This document shows positions 7,639-18,355 of a stretch of 64,000 nucleotides of DNA, in pieces. This DNA is from Moraxella oculi (GTDB taxonomy: Bacteria > Pseudomonadota > Gammaproteobacteria > Pseudomonadales > Moraxellaceae), in assembly GCF_023336735.1 (NCBI RefSeq), contig NZ_JAMBAQ010000002.1, positions 62,001-126,000 on the forward strand, given 5' to 3'. Positions within the stretch are counted from its first letter, which is position 1. Each line of letters begins with the position of its first letter. The notes below the pieces were generated by a model, which was not told where the DNA came from, did not search any database, and saw only the letters and a list, made by a program, of their open reading frames with translations. The position numbers and the translations under genes are program-made.

Positions 7639-10359
7639 ATGAATTTTCGCCCAAAATATCTGCCACTGGTCATCACAGCGATGCTGTGCAGCAGCTTGCC
7701 TGCATTTGCCAATAATGATGGGGATGATCCAAGTGTTGAGCTTGAGACGCTAAGTGTCATCATCAAAAAACGCTTGCATGCCAAATCCGAAGAAGTTACT
7801 GGTCTTGGCAAGACCATCAAAACGATGGAAGATTTGAATAAAAATCAAGTACTTTCCGTCAAAGATATGGTAAAAGATGTTGCTGGTGTGGCTGTTGTTG
7901 AGCAGGGCCGCGGTGCCAGCAGTGGCTACACCATTCGTGGCATGGATAAGAACCGAGTGGCGGTCAATGTTGATGGCATCGCTCAAATCCAGTCTTATCT
8001 GACCCAAAAACGCCAGTTTGGTGATGGCAGAGAAGGCTCTGGGGCAATCAATGAGATTGAACTTGAAAATGTCAGCGGTGTACAAATCAGTCAAGGAGCG
8101 AGTGGTTCTGAGACTGGTAGTGGTGCACTAGGTGGTGCGGTAAGCTTTCGCACCAAAAGCATTGACGATGTGCTAGATGCAGACGATAATTTCTCAGCTT
8201 TTTATAAAGGTGCATACGCCAGCAAGAATAAGCAAAAAATGCACTCCGTTGGTGCGGCATTACGCCATAAAAAAGCCGATCTTTTTGTGCAGTATACCGA
8301 TCGTACCAAAGAGACCGTCAAACCGCATAGCGACATCTATCAGACCAATTATGAAGTGTGGCGTTGGGGCGGCTCTCAGGTGGACTTTGATAAGCAGGCA
8401 ATTGCACCTACAAATGATCCAAAACGCCAATTTATCATCATCGATGAATGCCCTACCTATGTGGACAAAGACCCTAGCAGTGTGGCTGGCTGTACCAAGC
8501 CAAAGCTGGACATCAAGCCTGTATTAGAGACCATGGGTGCTAAAGAATACACTGGCGACAAGCGAGTATTGCCTGACCCTATGGAATACGATTCTAAATC
8601 TGTATTGATTAAGGCAGGCTTTAATCCTTCGTCTACGCAACGAGTTGAGCTTTTGACCGAAAAAACCACTCAAAACTATAACAGTCGTGACATGACCAAA
8701 ACGGCCTACCACTTGGCCGCCAATCACGGTCGAGGTAATCTGGCACAATCACCACTCGTTTATCGCGGACAAAGCTATCAAGAAGGCTATGTGACAGATG
8801 CTAAAATTGGACTTTGGACGCAGGCACAGTTTTTTGATGAAAAACACGATAAAAGTCGTTATGGTATCAACTATCGTTACCAAAGTCCTAAAGATTTTCG
8901 CTGGTTTGATGAGTTGAATTTAAGTGTTGATAAGCAAAATGTCACCATCGATCATCTGCAAATTGAGAAATACTGTTCGCCTTATCCTACGGTTGATAGA
9001 AACTGTACACCCAGTGCAGACAAACCAAATTCTGCCGAACGACAAAATCGTAAAGTGTACAGTGAGGACCATTTGCTATGGCGAGCAGATTTCTCCAAAA
9101 ATCTATCAGGCGACATCATCAATCATCGTCTCAATTTAGGTCTTGGCTTAGATAAATTCCGTTCCAATCTATGGATTGGTGATGTTAAAGAGCGATATCA
9201 TCGTTTAGACTTTAAGTTTGTAGATGACATCAAAGATTCAAATGGCAACTTTATTGAAGCCTACCGAATTAATCAGTATCAAGAGGGTACGGACATTTGC
9301 CAAGAAGCTCAGCAGTATTTAGGCGAAGCTCGCAAATGTGGCGACAGACCAATCACAGGTCATAATGCTTATGCCACCTTTAAAGATACGATCTCCATCG
9401 GAGACCTTGCGAACATTACCCTAGGTGTTCGTCATGACACCCATCGTTTTAACAGTGATGATGATTGGACTGGTACAGGCAAATATCGTAATTTATCTTA
9501 CAATGGTAGTCTTGTGCTAAAACCAACCGATCATGTTGACTTGCTATATCGTATCTCATCTGGCTATCGTGTGCCAAGCTTTAAAGAGCTGTTCGGCTAC
9601 CGTTTAGATGGCTTGACCAAAGGGGAGAACGACGATCAGCATTACCGTACTAATGTTAAACCAGAAAAGGCTCGCAACCAAGAGTTTGGTATCGCTTTTC
9701 ATGGCAATTTGGGTGAGGTTACGGCCACTTACTTTGATAACCGATACAGTGATCTGATTGATTTGACACTCAAAGGTGATCAGTGGGGCTATCGCAACTA
9801 TCAAGATGTGCGTTTGGCTGGTCATAGTGTTCAAGCTAAGGCCTATCTTGGTGAGCTTTGGGATAAGTTGCCTGTGGGTTTGACTGCATCTGCTAACTAT
9901 CTAAAAACCAAAGTTAAAGATAACCACATCAAAGAAGGTTTTGAGTACGGTTCTGGCTACTTCCTAGACACCATCTCACCTACTCGTTATGCTTTATCGC
10001 TTGATTATACTGCTGATAGCGATAAGTGGGGCTTGGGTGCGACTTGGATTTTTAGCGATGCTAAAAAAGACACTGAATTAACCACATTAGTCGCATCACC
10101 GAGCGGTACTTATGAAAAAGTTGCCACTACGGTCAATAGTAAGGCTTGGAGAACGCTGGATTTGTCGGCATTTTATCAACCAACTGATAAGTTGACTGTA
10201 AGAGCTGGTATTGATAATGTCTTTAATTATCGATATAGCCCATGGGAGTCTTTGCGTCAGACCTCGGTTGTCTCTGGCAATCAGCATACTCAAGGATTGC
10301 CCAGCCAATATGCTGCCAGCGGTCGTAATTTTGTACTGTCTGTACAGACCAAGTTCTAA
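7639..10359 (+). CDS. TonB-dependent outer-membrane receptor of the TbpA/LbpA family
   Basis: Outer-membrane gated barrel that extracts iron from host transferrin or lactoferrin and imports it with TonB energy. The ATG at 7639 follows a TAAGGA site 8 bp upstream and opens a clean signal peptide (MNFRPKYLP...FA, cleavage near 24); upstream in-frame codons overlap the preceding gene. A TonB-box-like LETLSV lies at about 35-40. The plug (about 50-170) has EVTGLGK, VVEQGRGASSGYTIRGMDKNR and SGALGGAVSF, all hallmark TbpA/LbpA segments. Later come RVPSFKELFGYR and WESLRQT, and the barrel ends FVLSVQTKF. Its 906 residues match neisserial TbpA or LbpA. Start-stop spacing from the lipoprotein gene is 10 bp, so the two are co-transcribed. 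Transferrin versus lactoferrin specificity is not decidable by eye. Confidence 0.9.
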   Translation: MNFRPKYLPLVITAMLCSSLPAFANNDGDDPSVELETLSVIIKKRLHAKSEEVTGLGKTIKTMEDLNKNQVLSVKDMVKDVAGVAVVEQGRGASSGYTIRGMDKNRVAVNVDGIAQIQSYLTQKRQFGDGREGSGAINEIELENVSGVQISQGASGSETGSGALGGAVSFRTKSIDDVLDADDNFSAFYKGAYASKNKQKMHSVGAALRHKKADLFVQYTDRTKETVKPHSDIYQTNYEVWRWGGSQVDFDKQAIAPTNDPKRQFIIIDECPTYVDKDPSSVAGCTKPKLDIKPVLETMGAKEYTGDKRVLPDPMEYDSKSVLIKAGFNPSSTQRVELLTEKTTQNYNSRDMTKTAYHLAANHGRGNLAQSPLVYRGQSYQEGYVTDAKIGLWTQAQFFDEKHDKSRYGINYRYQSPKDFRWFDELNLSVDKQNVTIDHLQIEKYCSPYPTVDRNCTPSADKPNSAERQNRKVYSEDHLLWRADFSKNLSGDIINHRLNLGLGLDKFRSNLWIGDVKERYHRLDFKFVDDIKDSNGNFIEAYRINQYQEGTDICQEAQQYLGEARKCGDRPITGHNAYATFKDTISIGDLANITLGVRHDTHRFNSDDDWTGTGKYRNLSYNGSLVLKPTDHVDLLYRISSGYRVPSFKELFGYRLDGLTKGENDDQHYRTNVKPEKARNQEFGIAFHGNLGEVTATYFDNRYSDLIDLTLKGDQWGYRNYQDVRLAGHSVQAKAYLGELWDKLPVGLTASANYLKTKVKDNHIKEGFEYGSGYFLDTISPTRYALSLDYTADSDKWGLGATWIFSDAKKDTELTTLVASPSGTYEKVATTVNSKAWRTLDLSAFYQPTDKLTVRAGIDNVFNYRYSPWESLRQTSVVSGNQHTQGLPSQYAASGRNFVLSVQTKF

Positions 10360-10366
10360 AAGAATC

Positions 10367-10401
10367 AATAAAAAACGCACTTTAACAGTGCGTTTTTTAT
10401 T
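10367..10401. terminator. Bidirectional rho-independent terminator after the receptor gene
   Basis: A perfect 15-bp stem (AATAAAAAACGCACT / AGTGCGTTTTTTATT) with a 5-base loop lies 7 bp after the receptor stop. A-run and T-run flanks let it work for the receptor on the plus strand and the cytochrome gene on the minus strand. Confidence 0.9.
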
Positions 10402-10407
10402 GACCAG

Positions 10408-10857
10408 TCATCTACTTTTATAAGATTTATGACATGAACCACAACTTTCGTTCATCTTACCAAATGCTTTTTCAACATCAGTAAAAGATTGGGCTTTGTC
10501 GGCAGCACTTACCAGTTCACCGACAGCGTCATCAAACATCTGTGCTTTAAGTTTAAATCCTGCAGCATCCGTCCAAACGGTATCTTGTGCCTTGCCTTTT
10601 TCTGCATCATTATCAAAATGTGCCCAAACATGCGTGCTGGCCTGAATGGCGTCGGCTTGTTCCTTAAAGGCTTTTGCATCAAAGCGATCTTCAAAAAGCA
10701 TGCTTTTCATAATATCGCTTGATATGCGCCAGTCTTGCATGATGTCTTGGCGAATACTGACATCGTTTGGTGTTGTGGGTTTTGAGCTACAAGCAGTAAC
10801 AGTTAACACAGCGACAATGGCGATAGCAAGACCTTTGCTGATTGGCAATATGTTCAT
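10408..10857 (-). CDS. Cytochrome c'-like lipoprotein
   Basis: Periplasm-facing c-type cytochrome anchored by lipid. The 149-residue protein starts with a lipoprotein signal (MNILPISKGL...) ending in the lipobox TVTAC with Cys23, and has a haem-binding CGSCH near the C-terminus (CGSCHKSYKSR). The intervening sequence is helical, with regular Ala, Lys and Asp, as in the four-helix cytochrome c' fold where haem attaches at the C-terminal helix. Cytochrome c' proteins bind nitric oxide; the gonococcal homologue is also a lipoprotein. GAGGAAG precedes the start. It converges on the receptor gene across a shared terminator. Family assignment rests on size, lipobox and haem motif position. Confidence 0.82.
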   Translation of the reverse strand: MNILPISKGLAIAIVAVLTVTACSSKPTTPNDVSIRQDIMQDWRISSDIMKSMLFEDRFDAKAFKEQADAIQASTHVWAHFDNDAEKGKAQDTVWTDAAGFKLKAQMFDDAVGELVSAADKAQSFTDVEKAFGKMNESCGSCHKSYKSR

Positions 10858-11038
10858 GGCTTCCTCGCAAGGTGGCTAAAATAGAAAAATCATACCTGTT
10901 TTCACCAGCAGCTTGATGATGAATTCAGATGAGTTTTTCAATATAACACACAAAACATTGATTTTCAATGAAATTCATGAATGTTGCCTATGTCCAAACA
11001 GACCAATACGCTGTGTCCAATCACACGACCAATAACTA

Positions 11039-12025
<987 letters not shown>

Positions 12026-12070
12026 TTAGTGATTAACTGCTTTAAATTTCTGAAGATTGCTTTGATGGAG

Positions 12071-12664
12071 TTATTGATGATTGATCAGATGCCCCATTTT
12101 GGTGCCTTTGATATTTAGGTAGTCTTGATTGTGTGGATTGACACCAACGATGAGTGGTACTCTAGAGATAATATTGATGCCGAGTGCTTTTAATTCATTG
12201 ATTTTATTTGGATTGTTAGTCATGAGGCTAAGTCTGCTAACGCCGACATGATCAAGCATTTCTTTACACATCTCATAGGTGCGAGCATCGGCAGGTAGTC
12301 CAAGCATGAGATTGGCATCTAGGGTGTCGTGTCCTTGGTCTTGTAGTGCATAAGCACGAATTTTATTGGTTAAGCCAATGCCACGACCTTCTTGACGCAA
12401 ATATAAGATGGCACCACAGCCATGTGCCTGTATCATTTTCATGGCGGCATTCAGCTGCGGCCCACAGTCGCATTTGAGTGAACCAAACGCATCCCCCGTT
12501 AGGCATTCTGAATGGATGCGAACCATAGGAATGACAGTAGGGTCATCATTGGGCAGTCCATGGCTTAATAAAACATGCTCTTGTTTATTTTCATTTTCAA
12601 AAACATGAATGTCAAAGTCGCCATGCACGGTAGGTAATTTGGCTTTACTGATGAAATGATACAA
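12071..12664 (-). CDS. ribA: GTP cyclohydrolase II, probable TTG start
   Basis: First step of riboflavin synthesis: opens GTP to the diaminopyrimidine product. Motifs include [20 protein letters not shown] (zinc-binding cysteines), [29 protein letters not shown] and RVPLIVG. The TTG at 12664 has GGGG six bases upstream and gives 197 residues, almost exactly the E. coli length, beginning near FISKAKLPT. Upstream ATGs at 12712 and 12766 would add 16 or 34 atypical residues and lack a good binding site. An upstream start cannot be ruled out. No FMN riboswitch was recognised upstream. It lies on the opposite strand to dxs. Confidence 0.93.
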   Translation of the reverse strand: MYHFISKAKLPTVHGDFDIHVFENENKQEHVLLSHGLPNDDPTVIPMVRIHSECLTGDAFGSLKCDCGPQLNAAMKMIQAHGCGAILYLRQEGRGIGLTNKIRAYALQDQGHDTLDANLMLGLPADARTYEMCKEMLDHVGVSRLSLMTNNPNKINELKALGINIISRVPLIVGVNPHNQDYLNIKGTKMGHLINHQ

Positions 12665-12956
12665 AACAAACCCCAAAAATGACACACGCCAGTCTGATTT
12701 TTTATGAATCATGCGGCTTTTTATAGAAAATTTTGCAAAACTATGATGAAAAATACAGCATCTCATTAAAATGGCGATGCTTGGGTAGCAAAAACATGGC
12801 CCATCTTATAAAATAGTCGCATGATGTTATTAAAAATGCTATTATGCCATACTCTTTGATTGATTGAAAAGAAATTGGTTGAAAAAAAACAGCGGATTTG
12901 ACACCATCTCTGTTACCTTTGCTAAAACATTATTGATAATTGGAACATAGCCAGTC

Positions 12957-15119
12957 ATGCCAAACTCTACCGACAGACAAGCATTTCGTCCTAAGATCTT
13001 TACAGCAATGCCGATTGAGCGTCCAGCAACACCATTGCTTGATAAAATTGATTCGCCCAAAGCCTTAAAAGGATTGAGTGTGGTTGAATTGTGCCGATTG
13101 TCTGATGAATTGCGTGAATACTTACTTTATTCGGTAGGGCGGTCTGGCGGACATTTTGGGGCGAATTTGGGCGTGGTGGAATTGACGGTTGCCTTGCATG
13201 CCAGCTACGATACGCCTTATGATAAGCTTGTTTGGGATGTTGGGCATCAGGCGTATGCCCATAAGGTATTGACAGGCAGGCGAGAAGCATTGATGGGCAT
13301 TCGTTCAAAAGGAGGGTTGACGGCATTTCCTGAGCGAAGTGAAAGTGAGTACGATGCTTTTGGCGTGGGGCATAGCTCCACATCCATTTCGGCAGGGCTT
13401 GGCATGAGTTTGGCAAGTCGTATGTTGGGGGAGTCTCGAAAAGTCGTGGCTGTCATTGGAGATGGTGCGATGACGGGTGGCATGGCATTTGAGGCAATGA
13501 ATGATGCGGTGCAACAAAATGCCGATTTGACGGTGGTTCTCAACGACAATGACATGTCCATTTCCCAAGCAATCGGCGGTTTTAGTCGTTATTTGGCACG
13601 GCTTTGGCAGAGAGGTTTGGCGTTTGATATTGATAAACATGGCAACATCTTGATGACCAAGCGTGAAATCAGCACTGATGATCGTCGCATGCGTCATTAT
13701 CTGCATATGGCGACAGATGCCAAAGAAGCATTGGAGAGGATTCCTGCCAAAATCGGTGGAAATATTGGCAAGAGTATCGGTAATCTCTTGGGTAAAAATG
13801 CCGCACCCATGCCATTATCAGATAAGATTGCTGAAAAATTGAATGATCATTTATTTCCTGATAATTTATTCAAAGCCATTGGTTTTACTTATCTTGGGCC
13901 TTTTGATGGACATGATTTGCCAAAACTGTTGCAAGTCTTTCAAAGAGCTAAAAAACTAAGCGGTGCCGTACTCGTTCATGTGCATACGGTAAAAGGCAAA
14001 GGATATTTGCCTGCTGAGACCGATCCTATCAAGTATCATGCAATCAGCAAGATTCCTAAAACTGCTTCACTAAAATCAGACAACGCTCCCATCAAGCCCT
14101 TCAAGAAATACTCTGATGTTTTTGGTGAATGGCTCATGGATCGTGCCGATGAATCACGGCTGGTTGCCATCACGCCTGCGATGTGTGAAGGCTCTGGTAT
14201 GGTGGAATTTGCCAAAAACCACCCTAATAAATTTTTTGATGTTGCCATTGCTGAACAGCACGCTGTAACGCTTGCTGGCGGTATGGCAACTGGTGGGCTA
14301 AAACCAGTGGTGGCGATTTATTCTACCTTTTTACAGCGGGGATATGATCAGCTGATTCATGATGTGGCATTACAAAATTTAGATGTTACTTTTGCCATTG
14401 ATAGGGCTGGGCTTGTGGGTGAAGATGGTGCAACACACGCTGGCGTGTTTGATTTGGCATATCTGCGATGCGTGCCGAATGTCGTGATTGCTACGCCATC
14501 TGATGAGCATGAATGTTATCATTTGTTAAATGCTTGCTATGATCACCAAGGTGTCTCTGCCATTCGCTACCCTCGTGGTGTTGGAGTGGGTTGCTCAATC
14601 GTTAAGAATCATGAGAGATTGAGCGTGGGGAAAGGTAGGATTGTTTGGCAAAGTCATGCAAACCATCAAGACACACATGCTCACCAATCATCACTCATGA
14701 AGCGTGGTTTGGCTTATATGCACTTGGTGTTATTTAATTTTGGTACTCGTCTTGCTGACGCATTAAAGGCGGTGCAAAGCTTGGCTTGTGATGAGGTGTT
14801 TGTTACTGTGTGCGACATGCGATGGGTAAAGCCACTTGATACGGCGTTGATTGACGATGTGGTCAAAACTGCAACGCACCTTGCGACCATTGAGGAGCAT
14901 CAGATCATGGGTGGTGCAGGTTCTGCATTGAATGAATATTTGGCAAATCAAGGCGTATGCCTACCCATTAAAAATCTTGGGATTAAAGATGAGTTCATCG
15001 CCCATGGTTCGCATGCTGAGCAACTGGCGGAGTGTCAATTAGATGAAAGCGGCATTCGTCAACAACTAAGCATGTTGCTACATAACAAAACTCATGAGCA
15101 CAGACTCAGCCCAATTTGA
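12957..15119 (+). CDS. dxs: 1-deoxy-D-xylulose-5-phosphate synthase
   Basis: Thiamine-diphosphate enzyme joining pyruvate and glyceraldehyde 3-phosphate, the entry step of the MEP isoprenoid pathway and a source for thiamine and pyridoxal. At 720 residues it is about 100 longer than E. coli Dxs. The N-terminus has an extension of about 20 residues; the GDGAMTGG cofactor motif lies near 168-175, preceded by WDVGHQAYAHK and GHSSTSIS. Later segments include YLGPFDGHD, VHTVKGKGY, DVAIAEQHAVT and RAGLVGEDGATH. Extra residues lie between about 225 and 295 (helical, Lys-rich) and around 565-590 (His-rich). Core catalytic segments look intact. ispD, also in this pathway, is at 25 kb. Confidence 0.96.
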   Translation: MPNSTDRQAFRPKIFTAMPIERPATPLLDKIDSPKALKGLSVVELCRLSDELREYLLYSVGRSGGHFGANLGVVELTVALHASYDTPYDKLVWDVGHQAYAHKVLTGRREALMGIRSKGGLTAFPERSESEYDAFGVGHSSTSISAGLGMSLASRMLGESRKVVAVIGDGAMTGGMAFEAMNDAVQQNADLTVVLNDNDMSISQAIGGFSRYLARLWQRGLAFDIDKHGNILMTKREISTDDRRMRHYLHMATDAKEALERIPAKIGGNIGKSIGNLLGKNAAPMPLSDKIAEKLNDHLFPDNLFKAIGFTYLGPFDGHDLPKLLQVFQRAKKLSGAVLVHVHTVKGKGYLPAETDPIKYHAISKIPKTASLKSDNAPIKPFKKYSDVFGEWLMDRADESRLVAITPAMCEGSGMVEFAKNHPNKFFDVAIAEQHAVTLAGGMATGGLKPVVAIYSTFLQRGYDQLIHDVALQNLDVTFAIDRAGLVGEDGATHAGVFDLAYLRCVPNVVIATPSDEHECYHLLNACYDHQGVSAIRYPRGVGVGCSIVKNHERLSVGKGRIVWQSHANHQDTHAHQSSLMKRGLAYMHLVLFNFGTRLADALKAVQSLACDEVFVTVCDMRWVKPLDTALIDDVVKTATHLATIEEHQIMGGAGSALNEYLANQGVCLPIKNLGIKDEFIAHGSHAEQLAECQLDESGIRQQLSMLLHNKTHEHRLSPI

Positions 15120-15233
15120 TGAGAGTTGGATTGGGGTAAAAAACATGGTAAAGACGGCTGATTTGGGCTATAATGGCATTTTTGCATGCTGAATGCAAAA
15201 ACCACTCTTTAAAACAGTCTGGTAAGGTGAATT

Positions 15234-16067
15234 ATGGAACCCATGGTAGTGATTGCGTCACAAGTGGCGCGAAAAGTAGGTCATGAGATTTTGCGTGCTC
15301 ATGAAAATCGCCATCGTGTTGATTTGGCGGTAGAATCTAAGGGTATTGATGGCTTGGTTACCAAAGTTGATCGCTATGCTGAGGAACTGACCATCTCTTT
15401 ATTGAAAGAAAGCTATCCAAATCATTCATTCTTGGGTGAGGAGTTTGGTCTGCAAGAAGGCAAAGGTAGCGATGCTCAATGGTGCTGGATCATTGACCCC
15501 TTAGATGGCACACAAAACTTTGTGCATGGCGTGCCACATTTTTGTGTGTCAATCGCTGTGCAAAAAAATGGCATTACTGAACATGGCGTGGTGTATGATC
15601 CTGTGCGTGATGAGCTTTTCACCGCCAGTCGTGGTCGTGGTGCCAGACTGAATCAGCGTCGTCTGACCGTCTCCGATCGCAGAACGATCGCAGGTGGATT
15701 GTTCACAACAGGGCATCCTTATGAGCGTATGGTGGGTACGGTTCGTACCAGTTTTGCTCGTCAACATTTTGCCAGCTTACAAGCGGTGTGTGAGAACGGT
15801 GGCCAAGTTCGCCGTACAGGCTCGGCAGCACTTGATTTGTGCTATGTGGCGGCAGGTCGCTTTGATGGCTATTTTGAAATGAGCATCAAGCCTTGGGACA
15901 TTGCGGCAGGCGAATTGATTGTGGCGGAGTCTCGTGGTGTGGTCGTGGATCATCATGGAGCCAGTAATGCAATGGCGACAGGCTCTGTGTTTGCATGTAA
16001 TGTTAAGCTATTAAAGCCACTCATGCAACTGGTCATTCCAACTTGGGAAAACGCACTCATCAACTAA
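15234..16067 (+). CDS. suhB: Inositol monophosphatase family protein
   Basis: Mg-dependent phosphatase of the inositol monophosphatase superfamily; in E. coli SuhB also joins the rRNA antitermination complex. Metal-binding and catalytic segments are visible: GEEFG near residue 65, WIIDPLDGTQNFVHGVPHF near 85-103, and the C-terminal KPWDIAAGELIVAESRG. At 277 residues the length is normal. Upstream TAAGGTG provides a ribosome binding site. It stands alone between dxs and a terminator. Confidence 0.94.
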   Translation: MEPMVVIASQVARKVGHEILRAHENRHRVDLAVESKGIDGLVTKVDRYAEELTISLLKESYPNHSFLGEEFGLQEGKGSDAQWCWIIDPLDGTQNFVHGVPHFCVSIAVQKNGITEHGVVYDPVRDELFTASRGRGARLNQRRLTVSDRRTIAGGLFTTGHPYERMVGTVRTSFARQHFASLQAVCENGGQVRRTGSAALDLCYVAAGRFDGYFEMSIKPWDIAAGELIVAESRGVVVDHHGASNAMATGSVFACNVKLLKPLMQLVIPTWENALIN

Positions 16068-16118
16068 ACTTACCAAACAAATGTGTTTGACAAGTCTGAT
16101 GAAAATCAAAACATACCT

Positions 16119-16152
16119 AAAACCCAAATGGCATGTGCCTTTGGGTTTTTTA
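16119..16152. terminator. Bidirectional terminator between suhB and the acyltransferase gene
   Basis: AAAACCCAAA pairs with TTTGGGTTTT around an inner GGCA/TGCC hairpin (one bulged T), followed by a T-rich tail on the plus strand and by U's on the minus-strand transcript. It lies 9 bp before the convergent acyltransferase stop. Confidence 0.8.
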
Positions 16153-16160
16153 TCATCAAA

Positions 16161-17525
16161 TCAAGGTTGAGTGGTGTTGTCAATTAAGCATTCGTATTGC
16201 AGTAGCTGATTTTTAATGAGTGAGGGTAATTTTTCAATATTGGGTAAGGTAATGGGGCAAGCGGTGATGCCAAAATCAAGTTTGTCTTGATGGTTAGCGA
16301 GTGTGATGTTGAGTGCTTGCCCATCTAGCAAAACAGAGGCGGGGAAAATCTGTGTAAGTTTGGCACCGTTTAAATAATGAGAAACATCATCACTTGGAAT
16401 GTTTGAGATGATGAGATTGAATCCTTGTTTTTTTGGAGCAAGCTTTGTGGCAAGATTAATGCCAGCCCAGCCATAGCTGATCAGGCTGTAATTAATGATT
16501 TGGGCTTGCGTCATGCGTGAAAAGCGATTTTTACCATCAATGATGCTTGCTCGTATGGTGTTTAGGCGAGTGACGGCATCAGTTTCATTGGTGGCTAAAT
16601 TAGTCAATAAAAAAGACAGTTGATTGCCCAAATCACTATCGTCTTGGCGTAAGCTGATGGGAACAAAAGCTGTCAAAGGAGTGTCAGGTAGGCAGTTTTG
16701 AGCTGATAAGTACTCACGCAAAGCACCTGCACATACCGCCAAAACCACATCATTGGTGCTGACTTGAAAGTGTTCGGCGATTGATAAAAATCGCTGTTTT
16801 TCTAATGACTGAGTGATCAGCAGCCGAGATTTGGAGATGCGTTGATTTAATATGGAAGGTGGTGTATTAAAAGTGCTGATGGCATTTGAGTATTGAGGGT
16901 GTTTTAGACGCTTTATGAACTCTCGTGCGACAGGCTTGATGGTACCGACTTGTTCTTTGATGAGTGAGATGATGGTACGGTGCTTTGGGGGGTTCTTGGA
17001 ATGTCTTTGCTGGTTTTTTGACCAAAAGTGCCAAACAAATTTGGCGTCTGGTGAGACTGAAAGCGAGCGTTTAAAAAGACGCATGGCGGCCACACCATCA
17101 GCCATGGCATGATGCATTTTCAGATAAATGGCAAAGCGATGGGGCTTGTCTTGTGTGACAGGACTTAGTCCATCGATGACATGACACTCCCACAAAGGGT
17201 GGTTGCGGTTTAGTATTTGAGAATGCTGACCAGAAACATAAGCCATCAATGTCTCTTCACTGCCATCATCTAGCAAATGGTATGTCAGATGATGATTGAT
17301 GTCAAAATCATCATCTCTACTCCAAAATGCCTTATATGTTAACAGTTGATTAAACGGAGCTGTTGCTGGCATGTCGCTTGTCGCCATTTGCTGTACTAGT
17401 TTTTTGACAAAATTAGCGTCGGCATTTTTGGGCAATTCAAAAAAGCATAATCCTGAGATGTGCATCGGCTGGTTGTCAGACTCTAACAACAAAAATAAAT
17501 GGTCGGTAAGGCTTAAAGCACGCAA
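16161..17525 (-). CDS. Wax ester synthase/diacylglycerol acyltransferase (WS/DGAT)
   Basis: Bifunctional acyl-CoA:alcohol / diacylglycerol acyltransferase making storage wax esters and triacylglycerol. The catalytic HHxxxDG motif is present as HHAMADG near residue 138, with a second conserved block NLIISNIPSD toward the C-terminus. The TTG start at 17525 gives the family-typical opening MRALSLTDHLFLLLE; no ATG would include that segment, so the TTG is preferred. At 454 residues it is full length. The thiG stop lies only 20 bp upstream, so the pair may be co-transcribed although functionally unrelated. Storage lipid enzymes of this type are well known in Acinetobacter and Psychrobacter. Confidence 0.92.
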   Translation of the reverse strand: MRALSLTDHLFLLLESDNQPMHISGLCFFELPKNADANFVKKLVQQMATSDMPATAPFNQLLTYKAFWSRDDDFDINHHLTYHLLDDGSEETLMAYVSGQHSQILNRNHPLWECHVIDGLSPVTQDKPHRFAIYLKMHHAMADGVAAMRLFKRSLSVSPDAKFVWHFWSKNQQRHSKNPPKHRTIISLIKEQVGTIKPVAREFIKRLKHPQYSNAISTFNTPPSILNQRISKSRLLITQSLEKQRFLSIAEHFQVSTNDVVLAVCAGALREYLSAQNCLPDTPLTAFVPISLRQDDSDLGNQLSFLLTNLATNETDAVTRLNTIRASIIDGKNRFSRMTQAQIINYSLISYGWAGINLATKLAPKKQGFNLIISNIPSDDVSHYLNGAKLTQIFPASVLLDGQALNITLANHQDKLDFGITACPITLPNIEKLPSLIKNQLLQYECLIDNTTQP

Positions 17526-17545
17526 AGCAACATTCCAAGATGAAA

Positions 17546-18355
17546 TTATTGAAAAAAGTAGCCAGTTTGTGGGCTGCTTGCTACTGCCATCTTGCGTGCT
17601 GGCATGCGACCTGCTAAGAAAGCTTGGCGACCTGCGTGGACAGCGTTTTTCATGGCGTGCGCCATCATCACAGGGTTTTGGGCATGGGCGATGGCAGAGT
17701 TCATTAGTACGCCATCACAACCTAATTCCATGGCTATGGCGGCATCAGATGCTGTCCCTACGCCTGCATCCACCAAAATGGGAACATGAGCATTTTCAAT
17801 AATCAGACTGAGCGTATGACGGTTTAGTAATCCAAGTCCAGAGCCAATCAAACTGCCCAATGGCATGACTGCCACACAGCCCATGCTTTCAAGCTCTTTG
17901 GCAACAATCGGATCATCTGAAGTATAAACCATCACCTCAAACCCATCTTCAATCAATACTTTTGCGGCTTTTAAGGTTTCGGTAACATTCGGGTATAGGG
18001 TTTTTTCATCGCCCAGCACTTCTAGCTTGACCAGATTATGCCCATCAAGCAACTCTCTGGCAAGCTGGCAGGTGCGAATGGCACTATCAGCATCAAAGCA
18101 CCCTGCGGTATTTGGTAAAATGGTGTAGTCTTTTGGTGAGATGATGTCTAGCAGATTGGGTTCGTCTTTGTGTTGACCAATATTAGTGCGGCGAATGGCA
18201 ACCGTGACGATTTGGCTGCCACTGGCTTTGATGGCCTCGCCTGTTTCATTTAGGTCTTTATATTTGCCCGTACCAACCAGTAAGCGTGATGAAAAGGTAC
18301 GAGATCCGATGTGAAGGGCGTCTTGAACCAAGAGGGTGTTTGAAATGTCGGTCAT
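17546..18355 (-). CDS. thiG: Thiazole synthase
   Basis: Forms the thiazole phosphate part of thiamine from deoxyxylulose phosphate, dehydroglycine and ThiS thiocarboxylate. Recognisable segments are [34 protein letters not shown] with the Schiff-base Lys, [28 protein letters not shown] and [14 protein letters not shown]. Length 269 is normal. No thiS or other thi gene is adjacent and no TPP riboswitch was recognised upstream. Its substrate comes from dxs, 2.4 kb away. Confidence 0.96.
   Translation of the reverse strand: MTDISNTLLVQDALHIGSRTFSSRLLVGTGKYKDLNETGEAIKASGSQIVTVAIRRTNIGQHKDEPNLLDIISPKDYTILPNTAGCFDADSAIRTCQLARELLDGHNLVKLEVLGDEKTLYPNVTETLKAAKVLIEDGFEVMVYTSDDPIVAKELESMGCVAVMPLGSLIGSGLGLLNRHTLSLIIENAHVPILVDAGVGTASDAAIAMELGCDGVLMNSAIAHAQNPVMMAHAMKNAVHAGRQAFLAGRMPARKMAVASSPQTGYFFQ

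Noticed and set aside
12665-12956. Possible FMN riboswitch upstream of ribA
   Set aside because: No RFN-element conserved blocks were recognised in the minus-strand leader.
13000-13706. Several minus-strand frames of 100-138 codons inside dxs
   Set aside because: They are antisense to conserved dxs motifs and have no recognisable domain or binding site.
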